The translations under genes were made by a program, and so were the position numbers. DNA of 64,000 nt from contig CAUYUJ010014171.1 in the NCBI GenBank assembly GCA_963575745.1, positions 672,186-736,185 of the forward strand, read 5' to 3'. The notes beneath the pieces were generated by a model. The model was not told where the DNA came from. It made no database searches and saw nothing but the letters and a program-made list of their open reading frames with translations. The stretch is from Prorocentrum cordatum. Taxonomy: Eukaryota > Sar > Dinophyceae > Prorocentrales > Prorocentraceae. Positions 20,266 through 31,060 of the stretch are shown here, in pieces (position 1 is the stretch's first letter; each line of letters starts with the position of its first letter).

Positions 20266-20985
20266 CTCATTTCCGCCTTCGCTCCCCCCCTCGTTCTCGC
20301 CATCGCTCCCGCTGTCGTTCCCGCCCTCGTTCTTGCCCTCGTTCTCGCCCTCGTTTTCGCCCGCGTTCCCGCCTTCGTTCCCTCCATCGTTCCCGCCCTC
20401 GTTCTCGCCCTCGTTTTCGCCCTCGTTCCCGCCTTCGTTCCCGCCGCCTTCGTTTTCGCCTTCGCGCCCGCTGTCGCTCCCGCCCTCGTTCGCGCCTTCG
20501 CACCCGCCTTTGTTCTCGCCCTGGTTCCCGCCCTCGCCCTCGCTCTCGCTCCCTCCATCGTTCCCGCCTTCGTTCTCGCCCTCGTTCTTTCCCTCGCTCC
20601 CGCCCTCGTTCCCGCCCTTGTTCCCGCCTCCGTTCTCGCCCTCGTTCCCGCCCTCGTCGCCGCTCTCGTCCCCGCCTTTGTTCTCGCCTTCGTTCCCGCT
20701 CTCGTTCCCGCCCTCATTCTCGCCTTCGTTCTCACCCTCGTTCTCGCCCATCGCCCCCGCCATCATTCCCGCCCCAGTTCCCGCCCACGCCCCCGTTTTT
20801 TTTCTCGCGATCGTTCCTACCCTTGCCCCTTGTCCCCGCCTTCGTTCTGGCCCTCGCTCCCACCCTTGTTCCTTCCCTTTTCGCTCCCTCTCTGGGCCCT
20901 CTTGTTCGGTCCTCCGACCTCGTTCCCGCCCTCGCGCCCGCTCTCGCCCCCGCCATCTTTTCCCTGTTCCTCCTCCGCCTCATCA
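20265..20985 (+). repeat. 12-bp minisatellite CTCGTTCCCGCC, copy 2
   Basis: About 55 units of 12 bp with CTCGTTCTCGCC variants. Long open frames on both strands are produced by the multiple-of-three period. Confidence 0.9.
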
Positions 20986-21029
20986 TTCTCGGCCCTTCTG
21001 ATCTGCGTCTTTTCCACCTCCTCGGTGCC

Positions 21030-21031
21030 GC

Positions 21032-21128
<97 letters not shown>

Positions 21129-21186
21129 CCTCTCCTCCTCCCCCCCCTCCTCCTCCTCCGTCCTCCTCCTCCTCCTCCTCCCCCCC
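21030..21186 (+). repeat. (CT)n then (CCT)n tract
   Basis: Pure CT (21036-21125) passes into CCT repeats that end exactly where the decayed leader starts. The exact leader at 13226 is also preceded by a CT tract. Confidence 0.9.
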
Positions 21187-21208
21187 TCCGTCGCCAGTTT
21201 GGCTCAAG
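21187..21208 (+). other. DinoSL relic at LINE 5' end (20 of 22)
   Basis: TCCGTCGCCAG, then TTTGGCTCAAG, differs from the leader at two positions only (A to C, and one T to G). It is followed by TAATCAATTTTCC, not by a GTA donor, so it is not an SL RNA gene. About 500 bp downstream the reading frames of a non-LTR retrotransposon begin. Confidence 0.82.
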
Positions 21209-21247
21209 TAATCAATTTTCCATGGCAGCTGGCCGTTCAGCTTCAGT

Positions 21248-21718
21248 TTGATTTCCCAGGCCCGCCCCGGCTGCTCTGCCTGCGGTGCCACTTCATATCC
21301 TCACAGCGAAGCATTCGTTCAGAAAGCAATTAATTCACATCTTGACCTCCATGTCATTGGCGCGGCTCTGCTCTCTCTTGGCATCGGGCAGGCGATTCGT
21401 GGGTTCACTCACCTCAATGCTATCGCATGGACTCCGACACCGACCGCTGCGACTCAAAAAGCAGAAGCCAAACCAGTCACCGTGATCGACGCGACCGCTG
21501 CCGAGAACGTGATCGTGGAGACCGAGACCGAGACTGGGACCCGCCGCGACCGTGATCGACGTCCACCCTCTTCTTCTTCTTCTTCTTCAGACCAGCGGGC
21601 CCCACCTAAAGCTCACAGTGGACGCTCGCGAGGTCCGACTCAACATCAACAGGGCTCAGCACAATCTCACGCAGCAGAAGAGCAGGAAGCTCGGCAGCGG
21701 GCGCTACTGGAAGAATGA
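21248..21718 (+). pseudogene. 5' leader frame of the LINE, overlapping ORF1 by ATGA
   Basis: This open frame has no ATG at its left end (first codon TTG) and runs to TGA at 21716-21718. It is rich in Arg/Asp/Ser (RRDRDRRPP, eight serines) in its second half. Its stop overlaps the ATG at 21715 as ATGA, an arrangement used for termination-reinitiation between LINE frames in other taxa. Whether it is functional here is not known. Confidence 0.35.
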
Positions 21719-22900
21719 AAGAACGCCCCCGCATTCCCATATCAGGAACAGCGCGCTTGCAAGGCAGCCCAGCGAATGTCGGATTCCCCGCACTCCTACC
21801 CCAGCAAGAATGGCTCGCCGCTCAAGCAGCTCGAGCAGCTCGACTACCCTCTCGTATCACAGCAGCCAGCTCCCAGGCCATTTCCTTTCAACCTACAGCC
21901 ATGGAAGAGCTTGCAGCAGCGCCTACGCCTGCTGGAGGAACAGCGACGCTCATGGATGGCTCTCCACAAGCTTTTGGACCAGACGCCAAGCTTGGACCCG
22001 ACGCACAGCAATCGATACGCACTCTCATGGCAGCGCAGATCACAGACATTACCAACGCCGTCGGCAACGCCACTGGCGCCTCGCAAGCTCAGTTCCTCGC
22101 TGCACTTCAGCGACGTGAAACTGCCACTGCCGGAAGACTTGACGGACAAGAGCAATGCCTCATGGCCTTCAAAAATGCCCAAGCTCGACAAGAAGCTCAA
22201 CGCAAGGAAGTCTGGGACGCCATCGACCGCATCGACCGGCAGCTCAGCCTTTCCGACGCCGACGCCCCCATCTTGGACGTGGTTAAGTTATCCGATTGGG
22301 ACCGGGAACCTGACCCCACCATCTTCATCCTCTCTTGCGCTCAACCAGTCTCCCGTGAAGCAGTCCACGCAGCCATCGCGCAGTGGGTGACCGCAGCCGA
22401 AGTCGCCACACAGCGATATCAACTACACAGTGAAGGTCCCAACCGCCGCTTCGTGCTACAAATGCTGGGGGGGGCGCAAGGTGGCCATGCCCCGCGCCAT
22501 GGCATTGGCAAAGGCACTTCAGCTACCAGGACGAGGGGGCTACATGATATTCACCGTTTAGACCCCGCCAGACTGCGTCATCAATCAAGGCCAGTATGTC
22601 CCGCTGCATGTCAACCCAGACAAGAGCCTCCGCCGCGTCCGATTGGAGACTCAATCTAAGAAGCTTCTTGCCTTATGCCAGCAGCACTACCCCGCGCACA
22701 ATTGGCGCGCGCGTCGCGATCAAGGGCGCATCTTCTGCGACACCATCCCCGCCGCCAAACTGGGGCTCACTGCCGTGAATGCCGCAGCGGTCATTCGTTG
22801 GAATCAAGATGCGCTGGCCAAGGTTCCCATCAACAAAGCCACCATTGCCGCCGAGTTCGCCGCCCTCTACAAGGCCGAGGACACCGCGCAATGGATTTAA
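21715..22900 (+). pseudogene. LINE ORF1p-like region (coiled coil plus RRM-like)
   Basis: ATG at 21715 opens a 314-codon frame. Residues about 95-170 are helical and Gln/Ala-rich (QAQFLAALQRRETATAGRL), as in a coiled coil. They are followed by DREPDPTIFILSCAQPVS and RRFVLQMLGG, the alternating pattern of the RRM-like domain that precedes the endonuclease in dinoflagellate LINEs. From about 22560 the recognisable sequence shifts to the frame of 22643 (DKSLRRVRLETQSKKLLAL, then AAVIRWNQDALAKV) and stops at 22898-22900. The role would be RNA binding and chaperoning in the retrotransposition particle. One frameshift breaks it. Confidence 0.6.
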
Positions 22901-23088
22901 CAAGCGGTGGTCGCCGTGGCGCACGACTACCTCTGACGCTGACCACGCTCGCCCGCCGGGAAATCGCCAGCTTCTGGACCAACGGTTACATCCTCTACAC
23001 CACGTGCGACCCCAACCTGCACATAGACAAGATCCTCGCGCAGCTGGACAAGACCTTCCGCATGTCAGACTCGCCCCCCAGCATCGCA

Positions 23089-23277
23089 GACAAGATCCAC
23101 AGCCTCACAGACAAGATCCACAGCTTCACAGACCAGATCCACAGCGCCAAAGACAAGATCCACAGCATCGCAGACAAGATCTACATCCTCTCAGACAAGA
23201 TCCACAGCTTCGCAGACAAAATCCACAGCTTCATAGACAAGATCCACAGCATCACAGACGAGATCCACGGGGTGCTA
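23089..23277 (+). repeat. 21-bp in-frame minisatellite encoding nine heptads
   Basis: GAC codons start exactly every 21 bases at 23089, 23110, 23131, 23152, 23173, 23194, 23215, 23236 and 23257. Each unit encodes D-(K/Q/E)-I-(H/Y)-S/I-hydrophobic-x. This exact heptad with Ile and a second hydrophobic residue predicts a short coiled coil. It lies between the ORF1-like part and the endonuclease. Confidence 0.88.
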
Positions 23278-23599
23278 GACACGCCCCTCTGCCTCGCGAA
23301 TCGCATCATGCACATGCCGCACCAGATCCTCATTCTCACGGGAACTGGAGCACCCCTGTTGCTACCGAGGAACTGGAGAGCCCCACAGAGTCTACCTCGT
23401 CGCTGCAGGACGTATATCTGTTTCCTGAACAAGACTGTCTCCTGCCGGATGTCATGCAGAGCCCCGCTTCCTCTTCCTCGGGCAGTTCGTCGACTTCTAC
23501 TTCGACATCCTCGTCTGCATCCACGACCTCATCTTCTGCTGATGCATTCAGTGCTACAGCGAGCCGTTCATCGCCGCCTACCTCAGCCCCACATGCTAC

Positions 23600-24480
23600 C
23601 TCCATTACAAACCGTACAACCTCATCCGACCCGAAAGGCCACTACATCTGCTGGATCACGCGCGGGTTGTTATGCCATGACGATAGAAAAAGATGGGCCA
23701 ACATACGTCAACTCGCCCCATTCATGCGCAAGCAGGCCATCATTGTGCTTCAGGAAATTCATGGCTCGCTGCTGGACTTACGCAACCACCTCGCGAAGTT
23801 GCCGTGCTCTTACCAGGTCTTCTACGGTGGTTGCAAAAAATGAGGCAGGCGAACATTGCAGAGGAAAAGGTGGGCTGGCCTTTCTGGTCCCGTCACCCAC
23901 GCGCCCCACCACGACTATTTCCATACGGCCGATTATACATGGGCGCGCGTCCGCCCTGCGCATCGCCAACCATTTGACAGGCTTCGAAACGGCGCTCCTG
24001 AATGCACACGACTTTGACCTCAATGCGACGGCCATGGGCGAAGTCAAGGAAGCGTGGCAGGCCTCTAGAACATGGGCTGCGACTCTACCGCAACAACGTC
24101 TTTTTCTTGCAATGGGCGAGTTCAACACGAGCGCCACCCCGTCCTTCAACTTCCGCGACCCCGCGGCCCGCTGGCGTCCCATGGCTCCAGACGGTCAATG
24201 CCGACGAGAGCAGGCACGGTGGCGGCAGCTCTTCACGACGCTCACTGAGATCACGCACGACCTTCCCGCCCACTTTTCGGCCAACACGCAGGCTGCGACC
24301 GCCATCGACCGCATCTTCGTCTCGCTCACAGGCATCGACCTGCTCAATGTAGACGCCAACCTGCAGATGCACAAGGACGGTGCGGCTCTGTCTGATCAAG
24401 GACTCAGTGATCATGCCATTCTTCACTTCTCTCTCAGCAACGCCTCGGCATCGCGTATCGACGAGCAGGCAATCGATCCC
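23600..24480 (+). pseudogene. AP-type endonuclease (EEP) domain, frameshifted
   Basis: This domain nicks target DNA for target-primed reverse transcription. The first half lies in the frame of 22779, with I-V-L-Q-E at 23742-23756 containing the metal-binding glutamate. That frame ends at 23841-23843. The second half continues in the frame of 22675 with GGLAFLVP, then G-E-F-N at 24115-24126 (family G-D-F-N, the Asp replaced by Glu) and S-D-H at 24406-24414, the catalytic histidine motif. The frameshift lies near 23830. The loss of the GDFN aspartate and the shift indicate an inactive copy. Confidence 0.8.
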
Positions 24481-26316
24481 ATCATCTTCTACGACCCCTC
24501 CTGCCAGCTCCACTTCGACACGCTGAAGAACCGCATCGCCAAGGCCAACCTCACACCGACAGCGGCGCGGCATCAACGCAAGCCCATCATCAAGGAAGCG
24601 GCCAGACTCACCCGCAACCTCCAGCAGCGCGCCTCGCTTCAGGACCTCAGCCGCTGGGCCAAGCATGGGAGGCCCACCGCGCTACGATCAATAGCCAGGA
24701 CGATTTGGAGGAAGGACAAGGATAGAGCTGCGTTGCTCATGGCCACGACGGAGTTAGGCAGCTACCACTTACACATCACCGAAGACGGACCCGAGCTCAC
24801 GAACAGAGACGAGTTCATCAAGACCATGGACATGGCGGTCGCTGCGGACTACGAGAGGCGCATCGCCATCGCCTCCAAGCGCCAGCAGGACGGGGCCGAA
24901 GGACGCCCCGACCAGGGAGCCAGCAGACGCGCCGCCATGCAGCCCACCCGGCGTGCCCAGGCATGGAACCCGTTCCGTCGTCGACTCGTTCTATCAGGAT
25001 TCGAGCTACAGATCCAGAAGACAGCGATTGTGCCTCTATGGGCACCTCTGACGCCCGACGTTCAGAAGCTCACACAGAGGCTGCTCGAGTTCCTCACTCC
25101 CGAATGGCAGCGTGTACAGATAGCAGGGCACGCGCGCTATCTAGGGGTCCTCGTAGGCCCCGACGTCACCCTAGACCTCCAATGGAAAGCAGCATTCGAC
25201 AAATGTTGGCTCCGCGTTGTTCAGCTCGCCGCCGGCGCCCCAGGCCCCGCAGTCGCAACCAAGCTTTATAACTCATGTGTTATAACCGTTCTTTCTTATA
25301 TCACCCAGTATTTTCCGCCCCCAGCCACGGTTCTCCGCCACGAACGTGGCGCGTTGCACGAGATCCTGAGAGCACCTCCCAACTCCTGGCGCCTCGTCGA
25401 CCTCCTCGGCACTCGTTCGTGGTCGCACTCGTCCTCCCCCTCTGCTCTAATCACGCTGTCTCTTGCCTCAGCCTGGCGGGCGGCAACAGTTGCGCTCCCG
25501 CAGCGGCCGCGTCTCTTTCCTGCCCTTCAGCGTGCACGCGACCAGCTGAATCCAGAACTTTCCCTCGCGGACCTGGCCCAGGCCCAAATTCGGGCCACTG
25601 TCTCTGCTGTCTTTTGGAAGAGCTACGGAATAGTAGAGCACTGGCACGCGCTTGGCGGAACGACGCCGCCACATAAAGCCCCGCTGCCCATTTGGCAGCA
25701 AGCTAAGCGAGCGGCGGAAGCCGATCAGATGTCTGCCGCTCAGGAGCAACGGAGGGCCAGGGTTCAGCGGGCGCTCTCCTCGGCCCTCCACGCCCCCCTC
25801 TTCCCCGACAAGTTCGCCGAAATCCTGGCCCGCCGCTTGCGCGCAGCGATGCCCGCAGTGCAGATCCCAGCGAATCTCGAAGAGCGCTGGCAGACGCTCG
25901 CAACAGTGCTATCCAAGAAAGCACCCGCGATCCGCCGGGCAGTTTACAAGACGCTAGCAGGAGCATGGAGGACAAGCCGCCGCTTCCCATTCGGCCCGCG
26001 CAGGAGTTGTCTGCTAGGATGCAGCGGCTGCCCAGATCGTCTCGGCCATTACTTCCTCTGCCCCCGCTTCCTGCACTCCCTTGCCCTGCCCCGCGCCTTC
26101 CTCTCGCCCGATCCCCTCGCCCGCATCGGCCTAGGGGCGACTGGGCAGCGCGACGTCCCGGACCGCTCACTCGCCGAGTCCACGCGGCGGACCGCCCTTT
26201 CATTTCACTTTTGCAACAAGCTGCGCGTTTGCAATCACGCCGCGCCTGGCGCCGCGTTTAAGTACAAAACAGGCTCAGAGTGCCTGGCCACTGCGCTGCG
26301 TGCCTTGAGGCCATAG
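24480..26316 (+). pseudogene. LINE reverse transcriptase remnant and C-terminal zinc motif
   Basis: The frame is open without stops to TAG at 26314-26316. After the endonuclease comes a helical linker (IARTIWRKDKDRAALL). From about 24950 the sequence jumps to S-G-F-E-L-Q-I-Q-K-T and then R-Y-L-G-V-L-V-G-P (25138-25161), a motif of the RT thumb. The motif A and YADD regions are not found between them, so about 500-700 bp of fingers/palm appear excised. A helical C-terminal domain follows. It ends with C-x3-C-x2-C and H-x3-C (CLLGCSGC, then GHYFLCP, 26008-26061), a zinc motif placed as in LINE C-termini. An uninterrupted frame over a deleted core suggests that the deletion came before recent decay. 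Confidence 0.78.
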
Positions 26317-26339
26317 ACGCCTGAGGGGCTGAGGGAAGC

Positions 26340-26400
26340 CACGGTCCCCCCCCCCTCCCCCGCCCCCCCCCCCCCCCCCGCCCCCCCCCCCCACATCGCG
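26340..26400 (+). repeat. Poly-C run
   Basis: More than 50 C bases with rare G or T follow directly after the LINE. Confidence 0.95.
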
Positions 26401-26529
26401 GCCCCCCCCGACCCCTTGGATTTATGAGCCCCCGCTTGCTTTCGCGGGGCGTCGCCGCCGCAAGAAGGCGCGCGCCGCCGACGGACGCCCTGTCCATCCC
26501 GGGCCCCCATCTCCGGCCGGAGGCCGAAG

Positions 26530-26745
26530 TGGGAGCAGAGGAGGAGGAGGAGGAGGAGGAGGAGGAGGAGGAGGAGGAGGAGGAGGAGGGAGGAGGGAGG
26601 AGGAGGAGGGGGAGGAGGAGGAGGAGGACGGAGGAGGAGGAGGAGGGCGAGGACGAGGAGAACGAGGAGGAGGAGGAGGAGGAGGGGGAGGGGGGGGAGG
26701 AGGCGGAGGAGGAGGAGGAGGAGGAGGAGGAGGAGGAGGAGGAAG
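26530..26745 (+). repeat. (GGA)n microsatellite
   Basis: Nearly pure GGA with AAC/GAC interruptions. The poly-Glu and poly-Ser frames over it are artefacts. Confidence 0.93.
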
Positions 26746-26849
26746 GGTCGGCGGGAATCCCCCCGTCTAGCAGGCCCCAGAGCTGGCCCAAGTGTTCACG
26801 CGACATCGCGCGGCGGGCCCCCTGGAGGAGCGCCCGGGAAAACAAATCA

Positions 26850-28960
26850 TAGAAACTCTGTTAGAATATCGCCCCGAACCGCCCCGGCGGCCGCCGCGAA
26901 AAACCGGTCGGCCCCCAAGGCGGGGCCAGGGGATATGTCAAGGGGGCCCAAGGGCCCCCCCCTCACAGATGAGCCCCGAGATTGAAGCGGCTGCCCAAAA
27001 AACGCCTTTCAAAAGGCCGCCGAGAGCCGAAGAACCTCCGGTCACCCCCCGATGCAAAATTACGATGCCCGCGAAGAGCTCCGAAAACAACCCACGGAGC
27101 CTCGCATGTATTTTCATGTTTTTCGTCTTTTTGAGGGCGGGCCCAGACCAGGCGCCAGGAGCGGTGGAAGGGTAGGCTGAGCGGCGGAGATTCCGCCCGC
27201 GCGGCGTTTCCAACGGATTTTGGGCGACCTCCCAGCCAGCCGGCCGAACAGTAGACGCGCGCGCACCTCGCCCTTGAACGCCCAGATTGCCCCGGATGGC
27301 TTCCAAAACGGCCGCGGCGCCCCCGTGAGGGCCCGGAGTTTCACTTCCAACGCGCGCGCAGGAACCCTGGGCTGCCCCAGGGCCGTTCCAAAACTACCCA
27401 ACCCGACCCCTTCCAAAAAATAGCATTTGCCTTATAATCCCGATGAGCAGCGCCATGTGCGCCCCTTCTGCTACTCAGCGGTTTTCGCGCCCTCGCCCGC
27501 CCCATTGCTCCAAAGCGGCCAGCGAGGGCTTCTCAACAATTCAGGATGGCCCCGAGACCCCCCCGAAACGAGGCCTTTGACCGCCCAACGGACCTCCCGG
27601 ATGGCCCAGGAAAGCAGCCCAGGGGCCCCGGGGAGCGCCGAGGCGCTTCCAAGACCGCCGCCCAGATGCACCCGCCCAAGCAGCCTTCCAATGCGCCGGG
27701 TGGCCCGACAGCGCCATAACGCAAGACGGCTCAAAACAAACCCGGCGCGACCCAAAAGATCGCCGAAGGGCCCCCTTGAAGGCCCGCCGAAGGCCCCTCC
27801 GCAGCGCCCCCTCCCTTCCCCCCGGCGGCGCCCGCGCCGGCGCGGAGGCAGCCCCCAAGCTGCAGCCCCGACCCCGCTGAAACCCCGCCTGGCCCTTTCG
27901 CACCCCGCTGGATCTCCGGGAATCTCCTGGGGCCTCGCGCCGCCTCCGACGCGGAGGAAGAACCCCCCCGCCCCCCCCCCCCGCGCCTCCGAGCCAGCGC
28001 GGGGCAGTGCGGCGACTCTCGGTTCCCAGCCGCCCTACGCCGCGAAGCCAGAACCATTGCTAATCCGACCATGCGCGACCCCCCCGCCGACGGCGCAAAA
28101 ACTGAGGGGGGGGGCGCGTCTGAGCGAGCAAAAGTGCCCAGCAACCGCCGGGCAAAACCAGCCCGCTTACAACGCGAGCCGATTTTGACTGATTTTCGCC
28201 CCCCCGCCAGTGCCGCTTGGAAAAATCGCACCCGAATGCGCCCGAAGGAGCCCCCGCTGCGGCCCAAAATGCCCCGACACCTGCCGTGCCTCTCCAAGGC
28301 CCGCCGCCCCCTGCGGATCCCCTTTACGAGCGCTTGGACGCGGCCCCGACGCCCCTGCACCCTCCGGCAACTCCCGAGAAGCTCCCAAGCCAAACCCCCC
28401 ATGCACCTTCAAAGCCTTGCTAGGCTTTCGACATTCCTCCTGACCTCTGAGCAATCCTTCCCAGCCCCCCCCCCGTTCTCCCGCACCTCGCCGCGCGCCT
28501 TCCTGGGCCGCCTCCGCCATCGGAAACCTTCCGACCTTTCAGAAACCGCCCAGGGCACTTCCACGCCCCCGAGCCCTCCGAAAAGTGCGGCGCTTCTCCT
28601 CCGCGCTGCCCGCCCCCGACCTGTCCCGGGCGGGCGGCGGGGATTGGGGCGGTCGCCGCGCTGCGCGCCCTCTCGCGGCGCGGCAGCCGGCAGCCCTGCG
28701 GGGCGCGCTCGGGCGGGCTTTTTTCCGTCCCAGCTGCAGTTGAGCAATTGTAGGCGGGGCCGCGCAGGCGGGGGGCGCTGCCCCGCCCCCCCCGCGCAGG
28801 GCTTAGCTTTAGCGTTGTCGTTGGGCGGCGTGCGCAGGTGGGCCAAGCTCGCAGCATTTGGCAGCTGGCGGCTGGGCCCCCAGCCATGACCCGCCGCTTG
28901 GCCAGCGCATTCCTTCTGTCGTTCTTGAAGACGCACGCGCACAGGGCCGACCCGGCAGAC
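26850..28960. other. GC-rich unassigned region, 2.1 kb
   Basis: Very GC-rich sequence open in several frames on both strands, Pro/Arg/Gly/Ala-rich in translation. No domain, repeat unit or splice pattern was recognised. GGCCCC/CGAA words recur irregularly. Openness on both strands here follows from composition (few A/T to make stops), so none of these frames is called a gene. Confidence 0.5.
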
Positions 28961-28964
28961 TTGG

Positions 28965-29095
28965 GTCTCAAGGCCAGAGTTTAATCGGAGTTCTAGTCGG
29001 AGTTGGCGCTGGGGGCCAGACTTGAATCAGAGTTCCCGCGCAGACATGAATCATGCCTTCACCAGAGTTTTGGGTTTGAAGAGTGGAACAGAGTT
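28965..29095 (+). repeat. AGAGTTNAATCRGAGTT repeat
   Basis: Four to five degenerate units (CCAGAGTTTAATCGGAGTTC, CAGACTTGAATCAGAGTTC) are related to the inverted repeat at 6318-6545. Confidence 0.55.
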
Positions 29096-29109
29096 TGCCC
29101 CCAAAGGAC

Positions 29110-30190
29110 ACATTCGAAACTAAGGCCCCAGAGGCAGCGCCCGCATGGCACCTCGCTCGTTTCGGCGCACCCCCCACGCGCTTCGTGGCCCCATAGAGCC
29201 ATAGGGGGCTCCACCGAATGCCTCAGAGGCAGCGCCCGCATGGCACCGCCGCGCCCTTCTCGGCACACCCCTCACACGCTTCGTGGCCCCATAGGGAGCT
29301 CCGCCAAATGCCGCAGAGGCAGCGCCCGAATGGCACGGTCGCACCCCTTTCGGCACCCCCCCCACACGCGTCGGGCCCCATGCGGAGCTCCACCGATGGC
29401 CCCAGAGCCAGCGCCCGCATGGCACCGCCGCACCCGTTTCGGCACACCCCTCACTCGTTTCGGGCCCCATCGGGAGTTCCACCGAATGCCCCAGAGGCAG
29501 TGCCCGCATGTCACTGCCGCACACGTTTCGCCGCGCCTCTGACACGCGTCGTGCCCCATAGGGAGCTCCGCCGAAGGCGCCAGAGGCAGCGCCCGAATGG
29601 CACCGCCGCGCCCGTTTTGGCACTCTCCTCGCACGTTTCGGGCTCCATAGGGAGCCCCACCAAAGGCTCCGGGGGCAGCGCCCGCGCGGCACCACCGCGC
29701 CACACCGAAGGCCCCAGAGGCAGCGCCGGCATGGCACCACCGCGCACTTTTCGGGACACTCCTCATACGTTTCGTGCCCCATATGGGAGCCCCACCGAAG
29801 GCCCCAGAGGCAGCGCCCGCATGGCACCACCGCGCCCGTTTCGGCACACCCCTCGCGCGTCTCTCGCCCCATGCGGAGCTCCACCGAAGGCCCCAGAGGC
29901 AGCGCTCGGGCGGCGCCGCGCCCTTCTCGGCACACCCCTCACACGTTTCGTGCCCCATAGGGGGCCCCGCCGAAGGCGCCAGAGGCAGCGCCCGCATGGC
30001 ACCGCCGCACCCGTTTCGGCACGCTCTTCACATGTTTCGCGGCCCATAAGGAGCCCCACCGAAGGCCCCAGAGGCAGCGCCCGCATGGCACCACCGCGGC
30101 TGTTTCGGTGCACCCCCCGCAAGTTCCACGCCCCATTGGGAGCTCCACCGAAGGCCCCAGTGGCAGCGCCCGCGTGGCACGCCCGCGCCA
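29110..30190 (+). repeat. Repeat F large array, about 87 bp x 12-13
   Basis: Units contain CCAGAGGCAGCGCCCGCATG, GCACCGCCGCGCCC, GTTTCGGCACACCCCTCACA and GGAGCTCCACCGAAGG. They start near 29120, 29220, 29300, 29400, 29490, 29580, 29665, 29805, 29890, 29975, 30060 and 30150. Open frames on both strands (a 411-codon plus frame and several minus frames) are repeat translations. Short relatives lie at 6190-6265 and 56925-57150. Confidence 0.88.
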
Positions 30191-30354
30191 ACGCCCGCGC
30201 CCACGCCCGCGCCCACTCCCGCGCCCACTCCCAGGCCCAGGCCTGCGCCCGCGCCCACGCCGACGCTGCCGCCCGCCGGCGCAGGCCCGGGGAGGGGGAA
30301 GGGTTGGTTCTGGACCCGCCCCTCCAAGCGCCCACAGAGCGCGCTCTTTCAGAT

Positions 30355-31040
30355 TGCAGGACGAACGGACCTTCATCGGCGCCGTCTTCGACGACGTGGG
30401 CACCAGCGCGGCGCGAGCCGGCCTGGCCTGGGACCGCGCGGAGGACATTGTAGAGCACATCGCGTCAGGCTCAGGAGCCAGGACTTTTCGGCCACTGGGA
30501 GGGCGAGCAGGGCCAGCAGCTGACCGAGCAGGCTCGGCAACGCCCTGATGTCCTCGATGCCTTGCGCCACGTGTCTCGCAGATGCTTCCAGCTGCCTGAC
30601 GTCCGTGCCGAGCGACTCGCACATGGCCGGGAATCTGCGGGCGATTGGCGGGGCCGCGCCCAGCCTGGTCATCCGGTGGTTCCCTCGGAACTCAAGTGAC
30701 GTGCATCGCTGCGCTTGGGCGGCGTCGAGTTCGACGCCCACAGCCTCATCGGCGAACAGTGGAAGGACGCTCGCGTCGTCCAGTTGATCGTGGGTGACGA
30801 ACGGCTGTTGGCAGCAGACGCCAGGCAGGGCCAGGACGGGACGTTCGATGGGCGTGGTATCGACGTCCCCGAGGACGCCGCCAGCGTCACCGAGGGTGGT
30901 TCACCGGTTCACCAGCCGCCCTGTCGGTGATACCCGAGGAGGCCGACTGCGACGTCTCCGGCCGCATCCAACAGGTGACGTCGGCAGCTTGGCAGGAGGT
31001 CGAGGCGCAGAGGAGCTGACTTAGGGGCTAGAGGAGATGG
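30355..31040 (+). pseudogene. Broken coding sequence upstream of the copia RT
   Basis: Protein-like fragments sit in successive plus frames: DERTFIGAVFDDVG and WDRAEDIVEHIASG (about 30359-30470), EGEQGQQLTEQARQRPDVLD (about 30500-30560), and EFDAHSLIGEQWKDARVV with LIVGDERLLAADARQGQ (about 30727-30830). Stops separate them. The position directly before the copia-type RT suggests the integrase-RT linker of the same polyprotein, but I see no integrase motif. It could also be an unrelated host fragment. Confidence 0.4.
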
Positions 31041-31060
31041 AGAGTACCGACAGCTAGCAG

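Larger units (their letters stand above)
21187..26317 (+). mobile_element. Non-LTR (LINE) retrotransposon remnant with SL relic
   Basis: In order the element shows: SL relic, basic Ser-rich leader frame, ORF1p-like region, coiled-coil repeat, AP-type endonuclease, N-terminal RT linker, RT thumb, C-terminal helical domain and a zinc motif. The protein path changes frame at least three times (frames of 21715, 22643, 22779 and 22675). The fingers/palm region of the RT that should carry the FADD/YADD box appears to be missing. The element is therefore dead and probably internally deleted. No poly-A tail or target-site duplication was recognised at 26317, where poly-C begins. Confidence 0.8.

Noticed and set aside
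26850-28960. Overlapping long frames on both strands of GC-rich DNA
   Set aside because: Extreme GC content makes stops rare. Translations are low complexity and no frame stands out.
29218-30453. 411-codon plus frame and 230-270-codon minus frames
   Set aside because: They are translations of the 87-bp repeat F array on both strands. Only the last part (from about 30355) has independent protein-like sequence, listed separately.
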